Assembly (NCBI GenBank): GCA_964350605.1
Contig: CAYGKP010000050.1
Location: forward strand, 1-13,957
Reading direction: 5' to 3'
From: CAYGKP01 sp964350605
GTDB taxonomy: Bacteria > Bacteroidota > Bacteroidia > Cytophagales > JAAEPT01
DNA length: 13,957 bases
A program made the translations under genes and the position numbers. The notes below the pieces were generated by a model. The model ran no database searches and had not been told where the DNA came from. It was given only the letters and a program-made list of their open reading frames with translations. Each line of letters starts with the position of its first letter. The stretch's first letter is position 1. This document shows, one piece after another, positions 6,897-13,883 of this stretch.

Positions 6897-8153
6897 TCAG
6901 TTGACTAGTTCCCAGCTGGTCTGGAGCCGAACGACACTCCCATGATCGGGACTGGTCAAATCATTCTCGGGCCAGCCGATTTGAGAGACCTCCAGGCCAA
7001 TGGGGTCGGTCATTCCAGAGATCCAGCCCAGCCCAGGGGACTGCACCAACGCCTTGATCACGTACGGACCAGGAACGAGCTGCCCGCCAGCCACCCATAG
7101 GTGGAGCTTGTGCCGGCCAGGCGCAAGTTGGTCGAGAGGCAAATGAAGGCTTGCGACTCGGACTAAGCGTTGATTTTCGAGCAGAACACTCAGTCGCATG
7201 CCATCCATTTTACGACGTATGAGCACATCGGCTTCCAAGCAGAAAGCTTCCAGATGAGTAAAGGCGGCATTGGGTTCCAGGTTGGCATTAAGAAGTTGCA
7301 AAAAGAGGACCTGTGCCTCCATTTGCTCGTTCACCTCCATCTCCAGGTTGCTTTTCAGGGTCAGTTGTTTGCCATAGACCTTTAGTGCCGACTCCGTATC
7401 GCCCAAAAAAACCTTCCGTCCCTCACCGAGCACCAGCGTTTGGTCACAAAGTGTCCCGATGGCACCCATATCATGGCTAACAAAGAGAACAGTCCTGCCT
7501 TGGTTGTTCGAGAGGTCGCGCATTTTGCTCAGGCACTTACGCTGGAACTCGGCATCACCCACTGCCAAGACCTCGTCGATGAGTAGGATGTCGGCCTCTA
7601 AGTGTGTGGCCACCGCGAAGGCCAGCCGCACGTACATCCCCGATGAGTAGCGTTTAACCGGTGTATCGACGTACAATTCGATCCCGGAGAATGCAACAAT
7701 TTCGTCGAAACGATCTCGGATTTCCCGACGAGTCATGCCCAAAATGGCACCGCCCAAAAAGATGTTCTCCCGACCAGTCAACTCGGGGTGGAAACCAGTG
7801 CCTACCTCAAGCAAACTGGCCAGTCGCCCACGGATGCGGGCTATACCTTCGGTGGGTGCAGTGACTCGGGAGAGAATCTTCAGCAAAGTCGACTTCCCTG
7901 CTCCGTTTCGGCCAATGACACCCATAACCGCACCTTCGGGCACCTCCAGGCTCAGGTTGCGGAGCGACCAGACGTCCTCGCCGGTTGCTGGCACCTTTTT
8001 TCGGCCCAAGGTTTTCACCTGGCTCATGGGGTCCTCCTTGCCGCGCACCTTGGCCAACCACCGGTTCAGGTCGTGGCTTAGGGTGCCCGTCCCAATGACT
8101 CCCAAGCGATAGCGCTTGCCAAGGTTTTCGATTTGAATAACGGGGCGGCTCAT
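6897..8153 (-). CDS. wzt: Polysaccharide ABC exporter, ATP-binding subunit (Wzt type)
   Basis: 418 aa, ATG start at 8151-8153. The nucleotide-binding domain covers about residues 5-260. Walker A is GRNGAGKST (81-89). The signature motif is RYSSGMYVRLA, with Y169-M173 replacing LSGGQ as is usual in Wzt/TagH proteins. Walker B is DILLIDE (188-194), the D-loop follows at AVGD, and the switch histidine is H227 (FVSHD). The pre-Walker segment GTGTLSHDLNRW and the GRLASLLEVGTGFHPELTGREN segment are typical of O-antigen/capsule exporters. Residues about 275-418 form a mostly beta C-terminal domain, which in Wzt proteins binds the end of the glycan. The protein should act at the inner membrane with the permease encoded 8 bases upstream. 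No glycosyltransferase gene is adjacent, so the substrate cannot be named. Confidence 0.9.
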   Translation of the reverse strand: MSRPVIQIENLGKRYRLGVIGTGTLSHDLNRWLAKVRGKEDPMSQVKTLGRKKVPATGEDVWSLRNLSLEVPEGAVMGVIGRNGAGKSTLLKILSRVTAPTEGIARIRGRLASLLEVGTGFHPELTGRENIFLGGAILGMTRREIRDRFDEIVAFSGIELYVDTPVKRYSSGMYVRLAFAVATHLEADILLIDEVLAVGDAEFQRKCLSKMRDLSNNQGRTVLFVSHDMGAIGTLCDQTLVLGEGRKVFLGDTESALKVYGKQLTLKSNLEMEVNEQMEAQVLFLQLLNANLEPNAAFTHLEAFCLEADVLIRRKMDGMRLSVLLENQRLVRVASLHLPLDQLAPGRHKLHLWVAGGQLVPGPYVIKALVQSPGLGWISGMTDPIGLEVSQIGWPENDLTSPDHGSVVRLQTSWELVN

Positions 8154-8161
8154 GGCGTTCG

Positions 8162-9019
8162 CTAAATGACGTCGAGGAAGCGTCGCTCCGTGCGGTTGAG
8201 GGTCAAAAGACCAAAAATGAAGATGACGGTCGCAAAGGCAAAGCTGTAGATCAGCGCAGGCCAGTCCATGTGACCGGAGCCAAAAAAGGCGTGGCGAGCC
8301 GTTTCGAGTACTCCGGTCATGGGGTTTATCGAAAGAATCCAGCGGCGGTCCTCGGAGATGAGTGAGGCGGGGTAGATCACCGGACTGGCCATCATCATCA
8401 ATTGAACCAGCAGGGGTAAGGCATACCGAAGATCGCGGTATTTGATGGTGACCGAAGCGATGATCATGCCCATGCCCATCGAAAGCAAGGCCATGGTGAG
8501 GATGAGTGCGGGCAGCAAGAGCAGGTAGTAGTTCGGTAGGATGCCCACTTTTCCATCCGAGTAGAGGTAGGTGTAAAAGCCAAGGAATAGCCCCATTTGA
8601 ATGAGCAGCTTCAGAAGCCCACTGATGACCGCTGAGATCGGAACGATGACCCGCGGGAAGTAGACTTTCTCAAACATCTTGCTGTTTGAGATGAAGGTGC
8701 CCGAAATGCTGGTCAGCGATTCGGCGAAGTAGGCCCAAAAAACCGTCCCACTCATGTAGAAGAGAATGGGAGGTACCCCATCAGTAGGGAGCTTCGCGAC
8801 GCGATTGAAAACCAGGATGAACAGCCCGGTGGTCAGCAGGGGCTGAATCAAAAACCAAAGCGGCCCCAAGATCGTCTGTTTGTACTGCTGGACGATGTCT
8901 CGGCGCACGAACATGCGAACCAGATCCCGCTGTCGCCACGTTTGGCGCAGATTCAGGGTAAGTAGCTTTCCCCGTGGGGTAATCAGCAAGGACCAGTCGG
9001 ACTCGTCTTGTGTTGGCAT
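8162..9019 (-). CDS. wzm: Polysaccharide ABC exporter, ABC-2 permease (Wzm type)
   Basis: 285 aa from the ATG at 9017-9019. A longer frame reaches 9064, but its extra 15 residues lie upstream of a good -7 element and do not look conserved. A cytoplasmic N-terminus carries VRRDIVQQYKQTILGPLWFL (38-57), the conserved entry to the first membrane helix in ABC-2 polysaccharide permeases. About six hydrophobic helices follow, roughly at 52-72, 83-103, 124-150, 165-190, 198-218 and 255-275. The family motifs YRDLRYALPL (194-203) and ASPVIYP (211-217) are present. The C-terminus ends with LNRTERRFLDVI. The subunit forms the membrane channel for a lipid-linked glycan, powered by the ATPase encoded directly downstream. 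In other Bacteroidota such exporters deliver O-antigen or the anionic LPS that anchors T9SS cargo; that role here is inference. Confidence 0.9.
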   Translation of the reverse strand: MPTQDESDWSLLITPRGKLLTLNLRQTWRQRDLVRMFVRRDIVQQYKQTILGPLWFLIQPLLTTGLFILVFNRVAKLPTDGVPPILFYMSGTVFWAYFAESLTSISGTFISNSKMFEKVYFPRVIVPISAVISGLLKLLIQMGLFLGFYTYLYSDGKVGILPNYYLLLLPALILTMALLSMGMGMIIASVTIKYRDLRYALPLLVQLMMMASPVIYPASLISEDRRWILSINPMTGVLETARHAFFGSGHMDWPALIYSFAFATVIFIFGLLTLNRTERRFLDVI

Positions 9020-9025
9020 GAGCGC

Positions 9026-9033
9026 CAAAACTA
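9026..9033 (-). promoter_or_regulatory. Possible -7 promoter element of the wzm-wzt operon
   Basis: On the minus strand this reads TAGTTTTG, an exact match to TAnnTTTG. No TTG lies at the right distance for a -33 element. Transcription would begin at about 9019-9022, almost on the wzm ATG, giving a leaderless or nearly leaderless mRNA. The position supports the ATG at 9019 over the upstream start. Confidence 0.35.
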
Positions 9034-9142
9034 CACATTCGATGCCAAGTCCTCTTCCCGGCAACTTAGGGTTTTGCGCTTCGCCGGAAAACTGCGAGCT
9101 TTAAGGCCTCGTTTGCCGTCTCGGCACGAACTACGACTTTCC

Positions 9143-10603
9143 ATGGCTGGTATTCCTTCTTCAAGTTCTTCTGCCGGGCAATTGCCTGGTGGGAAGACCA
9201 ATTACACAGGCGCTCTGTCGCTTTTGACTGCGTTGTTTTTCATGTGGGGATTCTCCACATGCATGAATGACCTCTTAATCCCCTATTTGAAAGGGCATTT
9301 TAACCTCTCTCACTACGAGGGGATGTTTGTTCAGCTTTTCTTCTTTTTTGGGTATTTCGTTGGTGGTTTGGCCTATTACCTGCTCTCGGTATCTTCAGGT
9401 GATCCAATTGTCAAAGTCGGGTACAAGAAAGCGATGCTCGGAGGGCTAGCCCTCTCGGCGATCGGGTGTTTCATGTTCTATCCCGCATCGGTTGTCGATA
9501 GTTACACTTTCTACCTGGCTGCACTGTTTCTGCTGGCGTTGGGTTTCTCGGTACTTCAATTCACGGCCAACCCTTATGTGGCCAACCTAGGGCGGCCCGA
9601 AGCATCCTCTTCGCGCTTGAATCTAGCGCAGGCTTTTAACTCTGTAGGCACAACCACCGCGCCCATCATCGGGGCCTTCTTGATCTTCCGCTTCTTTAAA
9701 GGAGAGGATGAAATCCGTATGCCTTATCTGATTTTTGGAGCACTTTTCTTATTGCTGTTCGTGCTGATCGCGATGTCCAAATTGCCAAAGTTGCAAGAGG
9801 ATGGAGCCGAGATTCCTAAAGGATTGGGCGTTTTGAAGTATCGACACCTAGTGCTTGGTGCGGTAGCCATTTTCATGTATGTAGGTGGCGAGGTTGCTAT
9901 CGGTTCAATACTTGTAGACTTTTTAATCCTCCCTGAAATCAATGGGCCTACGGCTATTGATCTACAGGCTCTTATCAGTCAGCATGGCTCCGAGAAGGCT
10001 GCCATGGACGTGGTCAAAGAAGAGGCCGGGTATTTTTTGTCCTTCTACTGGGGCTCCATGCTTGTGGGTAGATTCATTGGTGCCATCTCGCTTGCTCACT
10101 TCCAATCGAAAACCAAGCAGTATGGTCTCATGGCTCTTCTGTCGTTGACTGCGTTCGGTGTCATCTTTGCGGTGACTGGTGATAGCACCATTGCGATTTT
10201 CTGTTTGGTCTTTTTGGCGGTTAACTATTTGGTGTTCATTCTGGGAGTGGGTCGCCCGCGTCAAACACTCGGACTGATGTCTCTCTCCGTGGTTATACTG
10301 CTGTTAATCACGGTCATGACCACTGGGTATACCTCGATGTGGTCGGTTCTCTCGATCGGGCTCTTCAATTCGATCATGTTCCCGACAATCTTCACTCTGG
10401 CAATCAAAAACCTCGGACGCTATACTGGCCAGGGTTCCTCGCTGTTGGTGATGATGATCGCTGGAGGTGCGGTGATTCCGTTGCTTTTTGGTAAGATGGC
10501 GGACATTATTGGCATCCAGTTGACCTTTTTGTTGCCGATTGTCTGTTATCTATTTATCGCCTTCTACGGCTTCATCGGAAGCCGCGCGAAGCCGCAGGTC
10601 TAG
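9143..10603 (+). CDS. Sugar MFS transporter, FucP/GluP family (sugar/H+ symporter)
   Basis: 486 aa from the ATG at 9143 (MAGIPSSSSS). The frame continues upstream to 9008, but the extra 45 residues overlap the divergent wzm gene and are not hydrophobic or family-like. The protein is rich in membrane helices, about 12, as expected for MFS. FucP-family marks are FFMWGFSTCMNDLLIPYLK (32-50), with D43 at the position of the E. coli FucP proton-coupling aspartate, then a VQLFFFFGYF helix, LQFTANPYVANLG (138-150) and SSRLNLAQAFNSVGT (156-170). The second FucP acidic residue (E in LETAANP) is Q139 here, which I believe also occurs in glucose/galactose members of the family. The likely substrate is therefore a hexose such as glucose, galactose or fucose, moved across the inner membrane. 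No sugar catabolic genes are nearby to settle this. Confidence 0.88.
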   Translation: MAGIPSSSSSAGQLPGGKTNYTGALSLLTALFFMWGFSTCMNDLLIPYLKGHFNLSHYEGMFVQLFFFFGYFVGGLAYYLLSVSSGDPIVKVGYKKAMLGGLALSAIGCFMFYPASVVDSYTFYLAALFLLALGFSVLQFTANPYVANLGRPEASSSRLNLAQAFNSVGTTTAPIIGAFLIFRFFKGEDEIRMPYLIFGALFLLLFVLIAMSKLPKLQEDGAEIPKGLGVLKYRHLVLGAVAIFMYVGGEVAIGSILVDFLILPEINGPTAIDLQALISQHGSEKAAMDVVKEEAGYFLSFYWGSMLVGRFIGAISLAHFQSKTKQYGLMALLSLTAFGVIFAVTGDSTIAIFCLVFLAVNYLVFILGVGRPRQTLGLMSLSVVILLLITVMTTGYTSMWSVLSIGLFNSIMFPTIFTLAIKNLGRYTGQGSSLLVMMIAGGAVIPLLFGKMADIIGIQLTFLLPIVCYLFIAFYGFIGSRAKPQV

Positions 10604-10657
10604 CTACTAGAAATTGATGGTGTGCGCCCCTTGGGGCGTGCAACGAAAACCCGCGAG

Positions 10658-10684
10658 AAGTCCGCCCTAATGGTGGACTTTTCC
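10658..10684 (+). terminator. Probable terminator after the sugar transporter
   Basis: AAGTCCGCC (10658-10666) pairs with GGTGGACTT (10672-10680), 9 bp including one G:T, around the loop CTAAT. A short T run follows on +. The stop codon of the convergent small lipoprotein gene lies in the loop, so the hairpin may end both transcripts. A second GC-rich hairpin, CGCCCC/GGGGCG (10625-10638), precedes it but has no T run. Confidence 0.5.
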
Positions 10685-10819
10685 GTGTAAGGCACTTTTG
10701 TTGCGTACGTGGGTCTTCTTGGCCTTGGCACGCTTCTTCATGGCCTTATCAAACTCGTTTGAGCAGCCAACACTACCCACCAAAAGGGCAGTACAAAAAA
10801 GAAGGTAGGCGAATCGCAT
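10667..10819 (-). CDS. Very small basic lipoprotein
   Basis: 50 aa from the ATG at 10817-10819. The frame continues upstream, but MRFAYLLF is the natural signal-peptide start. A hydrophobic core runs from residue 4 to 18, followed by GSVGC with C19 as the lipidated cysteine; S at -3 is looser than the classic lipobox but acceptable in Bacteroidota. The mature part is only 32 residues and strongly basic (KAMKKRAKAKK), ending in two histidines. This implies a small envelope-anchored peptide. The gene lies 54 bases downstream of the cation antiporter on the same strand, so the two may be co-transcribed. TAGATTTC on the minus strand at 10825-10832 differs from the -7 consensus at one base, so it may also have its own start. 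I recognise no family. Confidence 0.6.
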   Translation of the reverse strand: MRFAYLLFCTALLVGSVGCSNEFDKAMKKRAKAKKTHVRNKSALHGKVHH

Positions 10820-10873
10820 GGCTAGAAATCTAACGAAAATCCAAGAAACCCTTCCAGGTGTCACTTTCCGTGG

Positions 10874-11872
10874 CTAGCCGCGGCTGACCAAATAGGTGAT
10901 GTACCCAAAGTAGCAAAGCAAGAAAAACACCCCGCCCACCCAGTTGATCTCGCGGCGGCGGCCGACGGTCATGGCGAGCAAGAGAAGCGTGCTCGAGAAG
11001 ATGATCATCAGGATGTCAAAGTTCGAGAGGTGGTCAAAGGGCATGGGGCTGACCACCGACCCAAGGCCCAAAATCCACAGGATGTTGAAGATGTTCGAGC
11101 CCACCACGTTGCCCACCGCGATGTCGGTTTGACGCTTGTAGGCAGCCACCATACTGGTAACAAGCTCGGGCAGCGAAGTGCCAATGGCGACGATTGTCAG
11201 GCCCACGAACGACTGGCTCATCCCAAAGGTCTCGGCTAGCTTCACCGCGCCGCCTACGACCCACTGGCCGCCCGAGGCGAGCGCAACGATCCCGATCCCA
11301 ATGTAGAGCCACGAGCGCCAGTTGGGCAGCACTTTGATCGGTTCCGCATCTTCTTCGGGTGGCACGTCGATGTTCTCATCTCGGTTCTTTCGCGCGAAGG
11401 CGAAGATGTAGGCCATGAACAGGAAGAAGAAGACAAGAAGGACAATTCCGTCGGCCCGGCTCAGCATCAAATGATCGGGTTTGGGATCATCGTCATAAAA
11501 CGAAGTGATTGATGCATTGGCCAGAAAGCCCACCAACAGAGCGGCGGTAAGTGAGAAGGGAATCTCGGTTAGGATCGTATTGGTCTTTACCGGAAGTCGC
11601 GCTACGAGGGCAGAGGCTCCGAGCACCAGAAGGATGTTGGCCACGTTGCTGCCCAGGATGTTTCCGATGGCAATTTCCGGTTGGCCTTTCAAGCCGGCGG
11701 TCAGGTTGACAATCAACTCGGGCATCGAGGTACCGAACGAAACAATGGTCAGGCCCACCACCAAGCTGGAAACGCGCATGCGTTTGGCGATGGAAGAAGC
11801 CCCGACGACCAGCAGGTCCGCCCCTTTAATTAGGAAGACGAAACCCAGGATAAAAAGCAGGTACACGACCAC
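10874..11872 (-). CDS. CaCA-family Ca2+/cation antiporter (YrbG-like)
   Basis: 332 aa. This is an integral inner-membrane antiporter of the calcium/cation family, exchanging Ca2+ for Na+ or H+ (K+ may take part). Both alpha repeats are complete. Alpha-1 is GTSMPELIV (47-55) with GNILGSN (70-76), and alpha-2 is GTSLPELVTS (231-240) with GNVVGSN (254-260). The key acidic residues are E52 and E236. About ten hydrophobic segments occur, five on each side of a short acidic cytoplasmic loop (about 163-178, NRDENIDVPPEEDAEP). The length fits bacterial YrbG-type proteins. The chosen start is GTG at 11870-11872: an in-frame stop is at 11885-11887 and there is no ATG before the first helix. The ion specificity cannot be read from the sequence. 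The gene for a small lipoprotein lies just downstream. Confidence 0.92.
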   Translation of the reverse strand: MVVYLLFILGFVFLIKGADLLVVGASSIAKRMRVSSLVVGLTIVSFGTSMPELIVNLTAGLKGQPEIAIGNILGSNVANILLVLGASALVARLPVKTNTILTEIPFSLTAALLVGFLANASITSFYDDDPKPDHLMLSRADGIVLLVFFFLFMAYIFAFARKNRDENIDVPPEEDAEPIKVLPNWRSWLYIGIGIVALASGGQWVVGGAVKLAETFGMSQSFVGLTIVAIGTSLPELVTSMVAAYKRQTDIAVGNVVGSNIFNILWILGLGSVVSPMPFDHLSNFDILMIIFSSTLLLLAMTVGRRREINWVGGVFFLLCYFGYITYLVSRG

Positions 11873-11947
11873 CAGTTGCGTTGTCTATCGGGGGGATCAG
11901 GCGTAGTCAAGGCACCCATACGGAGCCAAGGAAACCCTAAGATAGAA

Positions 11948-13042
11948 TTAATTCAACGCGGTGATCTGGTAGATGTAGGGGCGAATTTTTTCGATTTGGT
12001 CTACTGCGCGGCCTGGTAGGCTGCGAGAAGTTGTGAGTACGGTCAGTGGCAAGCTGTCATTCTCAGCCACATAGCTGGCAATTTCGGCCAGAATGAAGCG
12101 CCCGTTGATGGCATAAGACGACGCTTCAGCCGTTCGGCTTTTCCCCGAAAGCATACCGACCACTTGGCCACGCTCGTTGAACAACGGGCCGCCGCTGTTC
12201 CCGGGGTTGGCGGGAATGGAGGTTTGTAAGGCAACCGTATCGTTCTCGAAGCCCGTGAGAGAGCTCAGGCTGCCCTCACTGTAGACCAGACCTGACTTGG
12301 GAAAGCCGAGCGTATAAATCGCCTCACCCAAGCGGGGTTCGCGGCTGGAGAAGCCGTAGGGAATCCGACCTGGGACGGGGCTAAACCGCTCGTCGTTGAT
12401 CTGCAAGAGGGCCAAGTCGAACTCCGGCCAATACTTCACCACCTTGGCGCGCAGACGCGGTAAGGTATCGGTCTGGCAATCGACAATGACTTGACGCGCA
12501 TCTCGGACAAGGTGACCGGCGGTCAACAGGTAACCCGTTTCATGGACCAAGAAGCCAGTACCCTTCAGGTAGCTGGTCTTTGGATCACCATCTTGATTCT
12601 CGAGGTAGGAGCGAAGCTCGGAGTGAAAGTCTTCTTGTTTACTTGAGATGTCGCGCACCTCTTCGCTGAGTTGTTGGTAGTCGCGCTCACGCCCAGGGGT
12701 ATGGAGTAAGTCGAACGCCGCCAGGGTCGAGAACACAGCCACTACGGAGATGCAAGCAGCCACCGCGGCAGTCGTTGCCCAGCGCATGCGAAGCAAGCGA
12801 CGGTCCTGACGCCAAGCCCGTAAATGAACGGGTGGCATCTGGCGATGCCACGAACGCAGCTTGTCGACCAAGGTTTTGCGTGTGGCGTACTGACGCAACT
12901 CTTCATGGGTAGCTTCCAACTCTTCGAATTCTTTTCGAAAGCCGGGTTGGGCACCCAGTAGCTCGTTCAACTCGAGGCGCTCGGCACCGGTCAATTGGCC
13001 GGTGATGTGGCGATCAAACAAATCTTGTAGGCGGGCATCCAT
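11948..13042 (-). CDS. Membrane-anchored trypsin-like protease with anti-sigma-like N-terminus
   Basis: 364 aa from the ATG at 13040-13042, 4 bases after the sigma factor stop. A TTG at 13073-13075 would add 11 residues and overlap the sigma gene; it is less likely. Residues 1-65 (LQDLFDRHITGQLTGAERLE, then an acidic helix) resemble the cytoplasmic sigma-binding part of Bacteroidota anti-sigma factors, without zinc ligands. A single membrane helix lies at about 88-111. Residues about 118-150 are a charged, probably coiled-coil stalk. Residues about 158-325 form an S1C/HtrA-like protease domain with an apparently intact triad: H177 in TAGHLV, D209 in FDLALLQI and S283 in NPGNSGGPLF. No PDZ domain is present. 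The arrangement suggests a periplasmic protease tied to control of the neighbouring ECF sigma factor. The sigma-binding role is inference; the protease domain call is firm. Confidence 0.87.
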   Translation of the reverse strand: MDARLQDLFDRHITGQLTGAERLELNELLGAQPGFRKEFEELEATHEELRQYATRKTLVDKLRSWHRQMPPVHLRAWRQDRRLLRMRWATTAAVAACISVVAVFSTLAAFDLLHTPGRERDYQQLSEEVRDISSKQEDFHSELRSYLENQDGDPKTSYLKGTGFLVHETGYLLTAGHLVRDARQVIVDCQTDTLPRLRAKVVKYWPEFDLALLQINDERFSPVPGRIPYGFSSREPRLGEAIYTLGFPKSGLVYSEGSLSSLTGFENDTVALQTSIPANPGNSGGPLFNERGQVVGMLSGKSRTAEASSYAINGRFILAEIASYVAENDSLPLTVLTTSRSLPGRAVDQIEKIRPYIYQITALN

Positions 13043-13046
13043 GGGG

Positions 13047-13631
13047 CTAGGCGCTTGAGGCGTTGGTTTGATCAATGTCGTTGAAAAACAAGCGGCGCAG
13101 GCGTCGCAAGCACTTGTATTTGATGGTCTTTACCGTGTCGGTGTTTGCATAGCCCATCTCGCGGGCAATTTGCGTGGTGGTCCAGCTTTCCAGGTAAAAG
13201 CGAGTGAGCAGCGTCGCGCATGGCTCGCCCAACTCCACCAACGTTTCGCCCATCCGGATGAAAGCTTGTTCGCGTTCTTCAAGCGCATCGGCTTCCTGAT
13301 CGCTCAAATCAACCACCTGTTCTTCCTGCAATTCACCTGCAAATCGACCGCGCTGGTTCAACTCCTTCAGCCAAAGTCGGCGGGCGATGGCATACAAATA
13401 GGTCTTCAGCCGGCTTTCGCCTGCAAAGCGCCCCGCCCGCACGTTCTCGTACAACGCAATGAAGCTACGTTGGTAGAGTTCGGCGGCATCGTCGACCGTG
13501 CCGCTGTTGGTAAGGACCATTTGGAGGACCATCGGGTAGTAATTCTCGTACAACCGCCGAATGTACCGATCGTCCCCATCGAGCAGCGCACGCACATAGC
13601 GCGCCTCTTCGCTGGCTGAGATCAGTTTCAT
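13047..13631 (-). CDS. ECF-type RNA polymerase sigma factor
   Basis: 194 aa, ATG start at 13629-13631. Region 2 covers about residues 18-95 and includes VDDAAELYQRSFIALYENV (46-64), the DDAAELFQ-type core contact, and SRLKTYLYAIARRLWLKEL, which recognises and melts the -10 element. A short acidic linker (about 100-120) follows. Region 4 covers about 121-183 with the helix-turn-helix TTTQIAREMGYANTDTVKTI and a basic tail KYKCLRRLRRLF, which reads the -35 element. Length and domain order fit an ECF (sigma-70 group 4) factor. The gene directly downstream encodes a membrane protein with an anti-sigma-like N-terminus, as expected for a sigma/regulator pair. The two are probably co-transcribed. A minus-strand TACCTTTT at 13705-13712 is a one-mismatch -7 candidate about 75 bases upstream. 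Confidence 0.93.
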   Translation of the reverse strand: MKLISASEEARYVRALLDGDDRYIRRLYENYYPMVLQMVLTNSGTVDDAAELYQRSFIALYENVRAGRFAGESRLKTYLYAIARRLWLKELNQRGRFAGELQEEQVVDLSDQEADALEEREQAFIRMGETLVELGEPCATLLTRFYLESWTTTQIAREMGYANTDTVKTIKYKCLRRLRRLFFNDIDQTNASSA

Positions 13632-13883
13632 TGGTTGCTACTTGTTTGTACCTCGAATGGACTGGGGTAACCCAAGGGCCCGTAAATTATTGTGGAATGA
13701 AGCGAAAAGGTACCAAATGCGCAGTGAACCGCTGAATCGCTCAATCACAGCCAGCCCGCTCGCTCTTGCCTTTATATTGTACTTTGTAAAGCATTCTCTT
13801 AATAATACTTAGAATCCCGTGGCGGAATTTGCATTCTCTGGGGAACCTTGGAAATTTGACCCTGTACCTAAACACACCCCACG
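13632..13883. promoter_or_regulatory. Divergent regulatory region, sigma factor / lipoprotein
   Basis: This 252-base, partly AT-rich gap separates the divergent sigma factor and lipoprotein genes and must carry both promoters. GTACTTTG (13779-13786, +) resembles the -7 element but has only one spacer base between TA and TTTG. A direct repeat, GCATTCTCT, occurs at 13791-13799 and 13831-13839, 40 bases apart. No RNA gene or open frame is seen. Confidence 0.4.

Noticed and set aside
9008..9142. 45-residue N-terminal extension of the sugar transporter
   Set aside because: It overlaps the divergent wzm start and promoter and is not family-like; the ATG at 9143 gives a normal MFS N-terminus.
13043..13075. 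TTG start of the protease, overlapping the sigma factor gene
   Set aside because: The ATG at 13042, 4 bases after the sigma stop, begins exactly at the anti-sigma-like domain and is a stronger start codon.
13068..13619. 183-codon open frame on + opposite the sigma factor
   Set aside because: It mirrors the sigma factor gene almost exactly and has no family features; the sigma factor reading is clear.
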